Below are positions 45,874 to 57,700 of a stretch of 64,000 bases of DNA, piece after piece. Under the pieces are notes generated by a model that saw nothing but the letters and a program-made list of their open reading frames with translations, ran no database searches and had not been told where the DNA came from. Where the stretch lies: positions 126,045 to 190,044 of the forward strand of contig JACCGJ010004944.1 in assembly GCA_013407085.1 (NCBI GenBank), given 5' to 3'. The DNA comes from Atriophallophorus winterbourni (Eukaryota > Platyhelminthes > Trematoda > Plagiorchiida > Microphallidae). Both the position numbers and the translations under genes were made by a program. Every line of letters begins with the position of its first letter. Position 1 is the stretch's first letter.

Positions 45874-48800
45874 ATGTCTAGCGCTTCCAAAGGCCGTCGG
45901 ATTCCCGACACAGCTGAACTACTCAAAGTAAACTTTATTCCCTCTCGCATACGTTGCTTCAGATCGTCGAGACACATCCCGCATTCGCCACAGAAATTGA
46001 TCCTTCCAGTGATGACCCTTCCGTTGCAGCTTTACAAGCTCTGAAGTATGAATCTGAAAATCCGAACGGTACATCTTCGTCATACGATCTAATACCTGCT
46101 TACAGAAAATGCTTCCAGCTACAAAGAAGAAGGAAATTATTTTTATGCTCGTAAAGAGTTTTCTAAAGCGATCAATTCGTACACTGCTGGTCTGAATGCA
46201 AAACCTACTGACCCCAAACTGATTGCGTTCTTGTTGACAAATCGTGCCATCAGTCATTGGTATTTGCGTAAGTTTTCATTCTCTGCATTCAATTCACCTG
46301 ATCGGAATATACAGGAAATTATGGTTCCTGTCTGCGTGATTGCAAACAAGCTTTGACTTCACACAGCGGCCATCTAAAAGCATATTTAAAAGGTAACTTT
46401 TGCTATCAGATCGCTGTCAATTCTCACAGCCGTCGATGCTTGCCTTGCATTAAACAAAGTGGACGATTGTCTCGAACTCTGTGAGAAGGGACTGTCCCAC
46501 TTCCCGGAGTGTGAACGTTTGCTGGATGCACAACTCAAAGCTTTACGATTGCAAGCCAACTTGGACAAAGAGCTTGCTAAACGTGTAAATGAACGTGAGA
46601 AAGAAACAGACAAGAATGAGGCAACGTATAAAATTCTTCGCGTGAGTTTGAGACTTAGGTTAGTCCGCACATGGACGCTAAATTTCAATTTGCAAATGAG
46701 GATTTATCCTCTAATAATTGGGTTTGGCACAAAGTCAGATCGGCTTTCGAATGTCAGGTCACGGCTGCGCATACCTGATGAGCAGGAACAACCGCGTAAC
46801 CGGTCGTATGCATCCGTTCTGCTTTTCGAACGTCATATATTACTTATTAATAAAATCTGGCTACAAACAAATGTTAACCTTAACCCCATTAGTACTTTTA
46901 TGCATATACATCGATGTGCACACATACCGTATTATGCGAATCGACCACTTATCCTGGCCCTGCTTTCGTGACGTAATACCCATTAGGCTTACTAAAGGCT
47001 GTTTTGTAGCAAGGTAGAATCAGAGGTGGTAGGTTGACTGCTACATAGTCACGTTCCCTGTAGTGACTGTCACGCGTGGTTTGACGAAGCTATGTGAGAA
47101 GTGAAACGTTACCCAAAACTGCTCTAACCGAATGCACACAAATTTCTTTCCACTATGAATACACGATCGGTTTCAAACATATTCCAATAACTTGACGTTC
47201 AGTTATTGCGTTGAAATTTTCGGCTGTTCGTCGGTGCAGTCAGAAATATGACTATCCACATATTAATATTATAATCATACTAGCCATATTATGTTATCAA
47301 TAATTTTCACGTGTGATATGGATTCTACGAAAACATGCACATTCTCTCATTGCACTTCTGATGAAACCAAGCCGTGTTTAATTTACCTTTTCAGGAACGC
47401 GGCGTATGTATCGATTTGCAACTACCTCCAATCGATGTACCTTCAGCGGCTAACAAGCAATTCTACGTTGATGTTTCTAATCGGCTGCATTGGTCCGTCC
47501 TTTTTATGTATCCTGAATTCGGTCAAACTGATTTTCTACGTGACGTGGTGGAAACCACAAAGTGAGTGAATATCTGCGTTGGCTTACTTGGTCAACCTAT
47601 TCGTGTCACAAATGTTGTACTTTATTGCCGATATCAGTCCACTGTTCTTAAAACTATCCTGGACATTTTCTAAGTAAAAAGTAATTAAGTAAGTAAGTAA
47701 GTAATTTCATCTGCCGGATTTGCAGTTCATCTTCGTCTGCATGAGTGCATATATGTCCGAAGAAATTCGAGACGTTCAGTTTAAAAGTCACGCGTTCGTC
47801 TATGGTGCGCAAAGGGTGTCCTATCTTTGAATGGGCTGAAAATCCACCTCGCAGCTAATGCTCTGTAGGTCGCTGTAATGTTCTAAGTTAGCACAGTTCT
47901 CAACATGTAAGTGATCTATCGTTGTTATTAGTATTATCATGCGCTTGCAATGTTTATCTTTGATGGACATCGACCGAAGTAGATTGACAACAACAACAGT
48001 AGTGCGTAACATATCAGAATAATCCGCAGGAAAAATTAGAGTTGTTCAGGCGGTTCACTTTCAGTTAATATTTTTATATCTCTTGCAAAAAAGCATGTCT
48101 GAAATCATGAGCGCTGCCTTTGGAAAAGACCTTTTGCGTATGAGAAAAGAAGGCTGTTAGCACGGAGTCGTCTACCTTGAAGATGGGGCAATCAAAGCAC
48201 ACTGATGATACTCATTTTAGTGTATAAACCAGAGTTTTGAGTATTTTTCGGTTTGAGTACAAAATTTAAAATCGATCAGCAGGTGCCTACGTGTGCTTCT
48301 CAAAAGCGTTTAATACTTGCGTACTCACAGTGCAGGGCCCTAGTTAACTCACTACCACCTCGTTTTTTGCCCAGACATTGTCGCAATTTCGTTTTCCTCC
48401 TCGATTGTAACTTATACTTATAAAACACTTTTGCAAGTGTCGTTTAATCGCCGCGAATTCTGTGGTGAGTCGCTCCCCTTGGTTGGCTGACAGTAATTTT
48501 TCATGTCATTATTTATGGGCTGCCTGATTTTCAGCTAAGGTACTAGATTATGCATTTTTGTCCCCAAACTCTTCGTTTTGCTGTCGAATACTATTTCCGG
48601 AGTTCTAATCATAAAGCTTATGTTGCCTGCTTTTCGCGTAATTGCTGATTTCAGCACCCGACGCGTGTTTTAATTTGGACAGAAATTTTATGCTGTCGCG
48701 TGCTGAAATCAATTACTTTTCATGAAAACAACCAAGTAGAGCACGCATATTGTGGTTGCCTATTTCCTAAAATGTTTGCTGTATTTGCGGGAGTTATGTT

Positions 48801-51800
48801 TAAGAAACCGTTTTGTGTTACATGCATACGATTCTTGGACATTGCAATATCAGTTCACAAACCGCATTCATTCACCTACTTACAACATTTTTTCTTGTGT
48901 CCAGTTCATCCGAGCCCAGACGCAGTTCTGAAAACGCGATTTCAAGTTAGATAGCATGGCTTCTTTCGCTATGCATTAATTAGCTTCTCATCATTCAAAA
49001 AACATTTAAACCGTGCGATCAAAATATTACTGTCTACTGCGGTTCACAATGTGAAATGGTCTCGGTAACGATCAGATCTACATGCCCGACGAAATATATT
49101 GAAAAACTATTTACCTAACCATCCAATCAGCTGATTGGCATCCGTCAGTATATCGATTTTGAACGATCAGCTGGACTATTTTAAACGTCCCGTGTTACAG
49201 GACGAATTTCACGTGACACTAGTTGGAGGTTACTATTTGTGAGCTATGTGCACATGGTATAATTTACGTAATGAACCAGAATTCATCGATTTTGTTTTTC
49301 AGTAAATATTGAATAATGTAATCGGTTTTGTTTTGTTGCTAAGCCTAACGAATATATTCACGCATGTGAACTTAAGTACGGAGATTGCGTACAATTTTGA
49401 CTGGCGTCTGTGGTTAATAGTAAGAGTAATCTTTGAATTTAAATTGGAACAGGATTGATTGATGATTAAATGTTGACGAAATTAAAAAAAGTCCATCCGA
49501 TATACTCGAATAGTTTCGAAACTCTGGCGTCTTGTACTTGTAAATCGGTCTTTCTGACTGCTGTTTAAATCACGTTAAGGCTTATCAACGTATATGCTTG
49601 TGGCTCTTATGTTGTATTATATCATATACTTGATTACTAGTAGAAACGAATGTGTGATATGCTGACGAATGTTAGCAAAAATGTTTAAACAATGATTCGC
49701 AGAACGATCTCGTGCAAAGAACAGCAAGCTAATAAAGTGAACGGGTTCAGATTTTTGGAAAGTCAAACAGTTGCGAAAAAGGAAATATTTGGAAATCAAA
49801 CTTGCTGGTGTTATACGTTAGGTGATCAAGCACCCTAGAATGTTGTAGAAAATATTGTTAACGGTTTCACCATAGCGTCGTTTTATGTCAGTCTTATCTA
49901 AACGAAATAGTCGAATTGGACCTCTAGCGAGGCTGATGATTTTAACATAGAAGAATTGGTTATAACCAGTTTATTAGGATGATCAAAACTTCTTCTGAGA
50001 TTGACTGGGGGAGACTCTTTTTTTACAATTTTTAACAGTATCGACGCAGAAGTGTTTTTTTAATGTCTTAAATTTAAGGTGTGTAGTAAACTGATATATT
50101 ACAAAAGTATACACCTCTTTCGGTAACGCATTATCCAGAAAAGCAGCATTTATTCGGTTTATTTACAATAAGGTAACAACTGCCTGAATAGTTATAAACT
50201 GAATTATATAATAAAAAAAAACAATAGGAACTTATCGAAAAGGTTATGGGTCACCATTCGATTTACTGCTCAGACAACATTTAGTGACTGACGCTATGTT
50301 TTCCAGCCCATTTCTCAGTCTGAAAATACTATTCAATCTATCCGCACAAGAATTTATTGGTAATTCAATTGAATAATTATATCCGCTTGTTGTGTTTCCA
50401 ATCATCTGGAGCGAATCGGGTACATGATCTGGTGTTTCCTTTGAGGCTGCCTTAATTCCTCTTTTATATTTTGTGAAAAATTAATACTAGCTCAATATCA
50501 GTAACATTTTGGTTGAAAATTAAATCATCACCTGAGTTTAGTGCATTTAATCTCCAACACAAGATTCTACGAAGTATAAAATTACAATACGTCCATATAG
50601 AAATGCGCAAGGCCTAGCTATGTTAAGCCAAAGATTTCTCTCCTGACAATCTCTTTGCATCCGTCTTATGCTCGAACTTCACTTCCAGATAAAAAATATT
50701 CAATCTGCACGGATGTGCAATCGTGCAGTACTTAGTGCTGTGCGGCTAACATCGTGCTAAATTGATTGACCAGAGGCAGTGAGCTGCATGCTGAAACAGG
50801 CTGGAGTCTCGCTACTATTTCCTGTTCTTCTTCATCTTCCTCATATCTGTCTAGGCTTGGGCAACCTGACAGTATCTTCGCCCACGTGCAGTCTCTGACT
50901 GTGCGACACAGCCTGGATCAGGATTGTGCTCTCATACCATACCATACCTGCACAGAGGTAAAGTCAACGTCTTAAAAGAAACGAGTTGCGTTAAAACTTT
51001 TGAAAATGTTCTAGATATATAGAGATTCATATTTAATAGCATATTTTTATTGGACACAAAAGGTAAAAGTAAGTCACGACTAAAAACGTTACTTTACAAT
51101 GGCTTGTCTTGAAATCAAGAAATTGGATGAATATCGTCATCCTATTATAACGAAACGAGGTCAAAAAGCGTTACTGATTTTACAGTTCATTACGTTGTGC
51201 GTTGACATACGATCCAACGTTAACCACACTTATTCCCAAACCTCACCACGCAAAACAACGCTATTTTTCAAATTGTTATTACGAAACTAACCAATGAAAC
51301 GCGTTCATCTTTTCTCGGTGAATCTCTTTTGCCGCGGAGAAATTTTTGTGTTTCCGCGCCGATTTTAACTTCGAGCTGATTTGTCAGACCCTCGCCGTTA
51401 TACTTGCTCTGCAGGTTATCGGAGAGCTCTTGATTTGTATGCTTCCCTTGAGCATTTTGTCAATATTCGTATGAGGTTATCAGCTGGCCATGATAAATTT
51501 GTTTACTTCGGTTTCATCTTTGAACCATCTAGTATTGTGCTAATTTCTACATTAGATCTGAGCATATGTATGGTATGGTATGAAAGCACAAGCCTAACCC
51601 AGGCAAAGTGCCGCACAGCGAGAGACTGCATGTAGGCTAAGATACCGTCAGGTTGCCCAGGCCTAGACAGATATAAAAGAAATAGAAAAGAAATGGTAGT
51701 GAGACTCCAGCGTGTTTCAACATGCAGCTCAATACCGGTGGCCAATCAATTTAGCACGATGTTAGCCGCACAGCACATAAATGCTGTACGATTGAACATC

Positions 51801-52833
51801 TGAGCATATGACAAATAAATGAGGCGGACATGAAGCCACGTTTCTACTTTCCATTGGCGCCTCATCACTAAACGTAAATGGTTAATAACTGTTAAACGGG
51901 GACAGCCGTATAACTGCTGCAATTACCGTTACAATTTAACATTGATGTATATAATTAGTATAAAAGTGCAACAGCAGCAGAGAGAAGAAAATGACACCTA
52001 TCCTGAGGATAAGAACGTGTACTTTCAGACATTTGTCTCAATTTAAAAAGTTTCTACAATCCTGCCGTTTATGTTGACCATATTCCACACCAAATTGGAG
52101 GCCATTGAAGACTAGAACATAATTCACGAATTGGAACGATTTTTCTAACTATTTTACAATTATAGATAGACTAAGTCTGGTTTTCAATCATATATTCATC
52201 CGAATGGTTTTCTAAATCTTACATTTTTCCTCGCTGAATGCTGCAAGATCCAATACGTTTTTGACGTGAATCTCTTTTCTTCTCGTTTATTTGTTGATTT
52301 TCGTTGCTTCTGTTAGGCTGAAATCTTGTTTGTCAATGGTCTTCGACGTAAATCAACCTGCGCCGTCCTGGGATCCTCAACGATTGTATACGTGTGATGC
52401 CATTGAGGTTCGTATATTCGTTTTAACGCAAATGCAATTAGCACTAATCTCTACCTTACAAAGTATTGCTCCAATCGGTCAGATAGATGCTGAAGTAAAT
52501 TCTGACCAATGTATTGTGGTCGGCACCTCCGATGATTTTGCTGAAAAACTTTCAAAACCCTTGCTTTTCTTCCCGTCGTAGATATTCTACGAAAATGCCT
52601 TGGTATCGGGCCAACTTGTCAAAGTTCTTCCAACAGTGACGTTGCGGCAGTTGACAAAATATAAAACGTATGTGATATGATCCTTTGTACATTCAGTGTT
52701 TCGTTTGGGGTTTTATTTTCGTGCTCCTTTTCATTGTTTCAGATTCTCAGTCAGAAGGGATTTGATGATTATGTTGCACGTGGTCTCGAAAAAGTCAGAG
52801 AAATTCTACGAACGTTGGACCAGAGAACTATGA
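45874..52833 (+). CDS. TTC4: TTC4, TPR co-chaperone of HSP90/HSP70 (9 exons, ~348 aa)
   Basis: Exons: 45874-45927, 45963-46068, 46106-46267, 46315-46392, 46430-46641, 47395-47561, 52317-52407, 52582-52667, 52743-52833. Phases close throughout and end at a TGA. Residues 19-53 hold the pre-TPR segment (FATEIDPSSDD). TPRs follow (YKEEGNYFYARKEFSKAINS, LTNRAISHWYLRNYGSCLRD, LALNKVDDCLELCEKGL), then a charged helix (LAKRVNEREKETDKNEATYK) and the C-terminal TTC4/Cns1 domain (WSVLFMYPEFGQTDF, VNQPAPSWDPQRLYTCDAIE, KVLPTVTLRQL, KKSEKFYERWTREL). In other eukaryotes TTC4 (yeast Cns1) binds HSP90 and supports translation factors. The start could lie upstream, since the frame is open back to 45787. The donor after 52407 (GTTCGT) is weak. 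It is slightly shorter than the 387-aa human protein. One small exon between 47561 and 52317 could be missing. Confidence 0.92.
45928..46429 (+). other. cluster of four micro-introns in TTC4
   Basis: Introns 45928-45962 (35 nt), 46069-46105 (37 nt), 46268-46314 (47 nt) and 46393-46429 (37 nt), all GT-AG. Later introns of the same gene reach 4.75 kb. Short 5' introns are a known feature of schistosome and other fluke genes. Confidence 0.85.
46720..47030 (+). repeat. dispersed repeat carrying a hammerhead-like motif (copy 2, TTC4 intron 5)
   Basis: Same family as 24480-24720 in opposite orientation: hammerhead, then ACAAACAAATGTTAACC and TTAACCCCATTAG downstream. It is in sense orientation within the intron. 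Confidence 0.65.
46769..46811 (+). ncRNA. hammerhead-ribozyme-like motif 2 (best pairing)
   Basis: Stem I arm GCATAC (46769-46774), core CTGATGA (46775-46781), stem II GCAG-GAACAA-CCGC (46782-46795; three pairs and one A-C mismatch), GTAA (46796-46799, one change from GAAA), stem III CCGG (46800-46803), cleavage UC (46804-46805), stem I arm GTATGC (46806-46811), an exact complement of the first arm. The GAAA change probably abolishes or lowers self-cleavage. Confidence 0.8.
47075..47117 (+). ncRNA. degenerate hammerhead-like motif 4
   Basis: TTGACGA (47081-47087, C to T at the first core base), variable stem II to 47102, GAAAC (47103-47107), GTTA then CCCAAA. It matches 59282-59327 in order and sequence; stem I retains about three pairs. 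Confidence 0.5.
47685..47706. repeat. (AAGT)n microsatellite
   Basis: Four to five AAGT units in TTC4 intron 6. Confidence 0.85.
50711..50947 (+). mobile_element. SINE-like repeat, copy 7 (full length)
   Basis: Runs from GGATGTGCAATCGTGCAGTAC to CTCATACCATACCATAC, with CTGCAC on both sides (50705-50710, 50948-50953). It is sense-oriented in TTC4 intron 6. Confidence 0.88.
51569..51797 (-). mobile_element. SINE-like repeat, copy 8 (full length, 13-bp target duplication)
   Basis: 229 bp, flanked by ATCTGAGCATATG at 51556-51568 and 51798-51810. The minus strand begins GTTCAATCGTACAGC and ends CTTTCATACCATACCATA. Confidence 0.92.
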
Positions 52834-54310
52834 AAATATCGTTGTAAATTTTGCCTGTAAAGTGACTTTTGTTACCGGATTAATCGTTCTTGGTTGTTTT
52901 ACCTGTTTGAATTTGGGTTATATTATTTGTCCATGCGTCTGTTTTTCAGGGGACGTCGCAGAAAGAGTCGGTTCATAACCGTTGACCAAAGTAATAGTAC
53001 CAGTAATGCACTTCAAATTTAGAGTCCAAATCCGTTCGCTCCCGCTGCTTTTAGTAGGTTGTTCCATGCAGTCGAGGCTCATCAGAACCCCTTCATTTCC
53101 AAAAATGTCTGTTAGCATACCAGTGTCCGGTAATCGCCTCTTGCAGGGTAGCCAAGTCGACCTTCAGCCTTTTTGGCTCATTGTTGATCACATCGGATTT
53201 TCTCACGCCTCTGATATTCGAGACGTCGTCATGAAATCCTGGAAGCATGGACCGGACATTCCAGGTTCCCAGTTTCAGAACTGACCTATGTTGTTTAGTA
53301 ATTCGTTTCGCTGGTGCGGAAAAATACAGTCTGCTTGTCGGTTGATTCCTAAACCCCAAGCACCCAATGAGGATAGCAGACCGTAGTTAAAAACATCCAG
53401 ATCAAGAGGTTTCCCCACCTCATAAGTACAAGCAGGAACAAACCGCTGGTGGGGTGATGCATCTGCGTATATTTTAATAACTTTAATTCAGGATCGTACT
53501 TTTAGAGTTGATGTGTTTATGAAGCAGCTGAAGTGTTGGCACGTGTTAGAATATACCGGCAGCTGCCTACCTATTTGAAACCCGTTTGGAGTTGGGAACG
53601 GCTCTGAAGTGGATAACTTCACCGCACGAACGACTCTATCGCCTACACCATGTTGACCGACTTACACCAAGAAAGGTTTAGTATGCCCTTACATAAGGAT
53701 AGTAAAGCGATGTGGATAAAAGCAACCGAAATATATTTGAAAAAAAACGATTCGAATAGGAAATTTTCTAAAAAATGATATGTGTGGGCGATGAGATATG
53801 AAAGATAAAGCAGCTGTAAAAACAACAATGAGATAAGACAAACAAATGAAGATAAATCAGAATTGAAAACGTCACAGCATCCGTGAAATGTTATAACCGC
53901 GAATCCGAACTAGAGCATAAGCTCTGCATTGTTCCTTTCACGTCGTGGCTGAAATGTAATAAGAAGTATAGAAGGCTGGCAAACGTGTTTTATGTATACT
54001 ATTGTAACAACTAACTACATCAGACGATAGATAAAATATCATTTCGCGCGAAATGTAATGCAATTACGAAAAACATCTCTTCAATTGTGAAGTAATGCCT
54101 GAACGATTGCGTTAAATATTTAGGTTCATACAATCGTGACAGACATTCCGTGGGGCGTTGATGATCACTAGAAGGTTTCAAAGGTTGGGCGTGAAAAGCG
54201 TCATATACATGAAAGACACAAAGAAGCAGTCGTCGTGGCCCAGTACTTCTTAAATATGAACACATTTGAATGATATAAATATAAAGTGATGTGTTGCTCA
54301 CATCCCCCGA
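52834..54310. other. intergenic region between TTC4 and the FERM gene
   Basis: Contains a LINE endonuclease fragment (53460-52918). The rest is AT-rich with no recognisable coding exon. A terminal exon of the FERM gene may lie near 54250-54200 but could not be proved. Confidence 0.45.
52918..53460 (-). pseudogene. RTE-like LINE 5' end: endonuclease N-terminus
   Basis: Minus strand: a 5'UTR-like stretch (53460-53360), then VLKLGTWNVRSMLPGFHDD, RKSDVINNEPKRLKVDLATLQE, and in another frame DTGMLTDIFGN and SERIWTLNLKCITGTITLVNGYEPTLSA. These are the first ~130 residues of an endonuclease of a third LINE group (LKLGTWNVR type). It is cut at both sides and frameshifted. Confidence 0.82.
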
Positions 54311-54317
54311 AATTACA

Positions 54318-54359
54318 CTTCACTGCCAGTTTCTGGCTGTCTGCCGTCATCAGGTGGAG
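54318..54359 (-). ncRNA. hammerhead-ribozyme-like motif 3
   Basis: Minus strand: CTCCAC (54359-54354), CTGATGA (54353-54347), stem II CGGC-AGACA-GCCA (54346-54334; GGC pairs with GCC), GAAA (54333-54330), CTGG (54329-54326), CA (54325-54324, where UC/UA is expected), GTGAAG (54323-54318). The stem I arms pair at five of six positions. A relative with a ruined core lies at 55735-55810. Confidence 0.65.
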
Positions 54360-54730
54360 GCATTAAGATTAGGTTCAGTGAGCCTTGATATAAATGTACA
54401 TTTGAACGAGGTTTTGGCATTTCGACGCATCACACTCGCGCTTTTCTGAACTGCGGTGCTTCATAGCACCGCGTCTATCCGCAAATTATTTTGTCATGGC
54501 TATGAACGAGTACTTATTCTGTCTCAATCTCAACATTCTGTGATATGATTAGAATTTTGTAGGTTTGTACGACAGATAAACGCGTTGTACGCATCAGTGT
54601 GTGCTAGCAATGTAATACTGACCTTGATGATAATGATGTTGTTATTGTAGGCATAACGGGAATGCTACGAATAGAAGAATACTAACAAACAAATCGATTA
54701 CCCCGAAATAACATAGTTGCATGAACTCAC

Positions 54731-57700
54731 AGCAAGAGTGAATAGCTTGGAACTGTTTCGTTTATAATGAGTTGTGCCACTTGATCGATCTACTCTGTAA
54801 GCGTCATTATCCGGATTATAAATTTCTTCCACTGCATTATCGTCGTACTCCAACGAAGCTTCCAAATCTACATCCTCTTCTTCGTCATCATAATTTTGCC
54901 TAAATTCGTTCGTTTGATGGTTGTTTTGCTTCGTTACATCGTATTCTTTGAGCATGATACCCCCAAGAGCAGGGACACCGCCAGGAGGTTTGCGCGTTCC
55001 GGAAAAATCACGTCCGCCGACAAACGATTGATTCCTGTCGTGTGGTGAGTAAGGATCTTGTGGGGAAACCGCATACACAGGTGATTGAGGGTGAAAGTTC
55101 GATCGACGCGGATGAACGGATCGAGGAGATAGTGCTTTCGCCGTTGGTCCACTGAGTACGGAAGCACTTAGATAGGAGTCTTGATCACGATTTGAGGAAT
55201 TCACTTCATAAGCTTGATTCACGTAATCATGCGTTTGAGAGTCATTGCTATGATTGCTTCGATGCCGAACGGAACTGGTATACTTTGAATCAGATCGTCC
55301 GGACGTCTGATGAGAACTACGTGGGGTTGTCGAATATAATTGAGTGGTGGAATTGAACTGTCGCTGAACGGGTGTAAACGGAATTCGTAATGTGATGCCA
55401 ATAGCAATTAGACTGCTTAAAGATTAATTACATTACATAACAATGTGAGGCGAGCTTGCTATGATACATGACAGTAAAATACGCGGTGCTACCAATCGTT
55501 CGAAACGTTTGTTTATATATGCACTTGAGCTTGTTTGCCTGTTTATCTATCTGAAGTAAACTGTACAAGATTGGATTAAATTTATCAGGTGGAGAGAGCA
55601 ATATTATGTTCAGTGTGCCTCGAAACAGTGAGAAAGTGGTAGACAAAGTTTTCAGCATGTTCAAATAGAGAATCACAAAGTGAATCCGGATCAAGCGCTC
55701 AAGACATTAAAATTGAAGAACGTAGTGTGCTTCGCCCACACATTTTATCTACACACCACAACTAGTTTCTAGTTGCTTGCCTCCGTTAGGCGGAGACAGT
55801 AAGATTATATCAGAATGCTATCAACATTTGGTCAAAGTTCGAACAACTGTAGGGATTATAACGCGGAGTTTAAGATGGTGAAGTTGGTCTTGGATGACCT
55901 AATAAAATAGGCTAAAATCAAGTTGTTGTTGGCCTCCTTCGGTCGATGTCGATCATGGATGTACATCACAATCATGTTTTACAGCTTTTTGAATGACTAA
56001 ACAGTCCGATTAGGGAGGAACAATCTCTCTTCGCAGCGTTTGCAAAGGTAGGCAGAACTCGGTCGTTGGGCGTCAGTTGCATGCCGGCGGCGTGATCTGC
56101 GTTCAGCAGCCAAGAGCTGTATCTGCTCCTCCCCGGCTTGCAGACGACGCTTTACACAATGCCTCCAAAGTGAGCGGTCAAGAGCCAGTTCTTCCCAGCT
56201 CGCGGGGTCAATGTCAAGAGCTTTCATATCTCTTTTGCAAGCATCCTTGTACCGCAAGTGCGGTCTGCCCAATGGTCGACTTCCTAATTGCAACTCACCA
56301 TAGAGTAGATCTTTCGGCGGTACGAACACAAACACAATGAAATCAGGTAGAGCAGAGAAAAAACAACGCACCACCGGAGGAGCCGTCGAACCAGCTCTAG
56401 ACGAGACATTATCCCGTTCTTGTGTCCGCCCCACTGTCATATCACGTGGGTGAGCACGATTTAATGTATGAATACTCGAAGCTGCAACCAAAAGTAGAAA
56501 AGGCATTATTCGTATTATCGAAGTTTCAGGTTTGGAATGTTTTGCAGACAGTTTGAAGCAATGTATTTCACACGGTGTGCGCAACTCACTAGCACTTATT
56601 TTGTTTCAAGCCCAATATTCCGTGATAAGTTTAGAATTTTCGCTAGGTTTGTTTGGTAGTTAAGCAGTTCGTAATGATTACTGATTAAACGATATATTGG
56701 TGCCGATTGCGAGCACGGGAATAAGTAGGATTCTGAAGATTTCACTCGCATCTGAAGGTAAAAATTGCTGGTCTTAAAGGGACTTCGTTATTTTCAACTA
56801 TAATCATACGAGATAATCTGGAAAAGCTTAAAGACGCCATTCACAAATTGCAACAATGTCTGGGAACATGTAAAAGATATCCTCATAGTGGATTTGCGCG
56901 TGATAACGCGGAAATAGCAGTCCCGACTGAAACCACTGCCAATCCTGTCTAGGATGAATAGGTAATAACAAATTTATAATCTTTTAGTAGAAGATACCAT
57001 TAAGTGTCTACAATAAATGACGGTCGTGGAAAATTCGCTATTTACTGACAATAAATATCAAAATAGTGTACTGAAAAGAACCGAGCTTGCGGTGGTGTAT
57101 AAAGCACATAGCATCTCGTAAAATGATGTCTTGCAAAGCACACCCGAAATGTATGGTTAAATCCGAAGGCAGTATAATGTGAGATTCAAATTGATATCAA
57201 CTAGAAAGATTTAGCGATGGATTTTCTTAACAAAGTATTTATAAATGACATTTCAGAAGTGATGGGGTCCAGTTAGCGAACATCATCATGCAAGTACGTG
57301 TTGGTGCGTTGGTTCAGATTCGTTTATACGAAATCTGTTTAGAACTAAAGAAAATGTTTGCATCCAATCGAAACATACAGGACTAGATCGGTTAGGACAC
57401 CCAAAGTATGGATATTTCTCGGAAGCGATAACATTTACTATTAGAATGTCATCTGCGGACACCTAAAATTGTAATTTATCATCGGCATCTGAAACTGTCC
57501 GAGAGGCTGAATGCAATAGTTGCTCATAATTGAAATAAATCATTGAGAAATCAAAAATCCAGCACAATGGTCTGATTTGACAAAGCTAATCGAAAATGAC
57601 TGTTTAAAAAGAAACTGTTATTATGATAATTATTATTGCTTCGAGCGGAGAGAGATCAAAAACCCATTTGAACTTGCTATTTCTATGCTGAGGGGTAGGT

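Noticed and set aside
53643..53828. Hydrophobic 61-codon ORF as a membrane protein
   Set aside because: It is an AT-rich stretch whose hydrophobicity follows from T-rich codons; no homology or context.
55997..56584. 195-codon minus-strand ORF as a single gene
   Set aside because: The first third contains a host exon of the FERM gene with splice signals (56481-56372), and the last half is a LINE C-terminus; the continuous frame is accidental.
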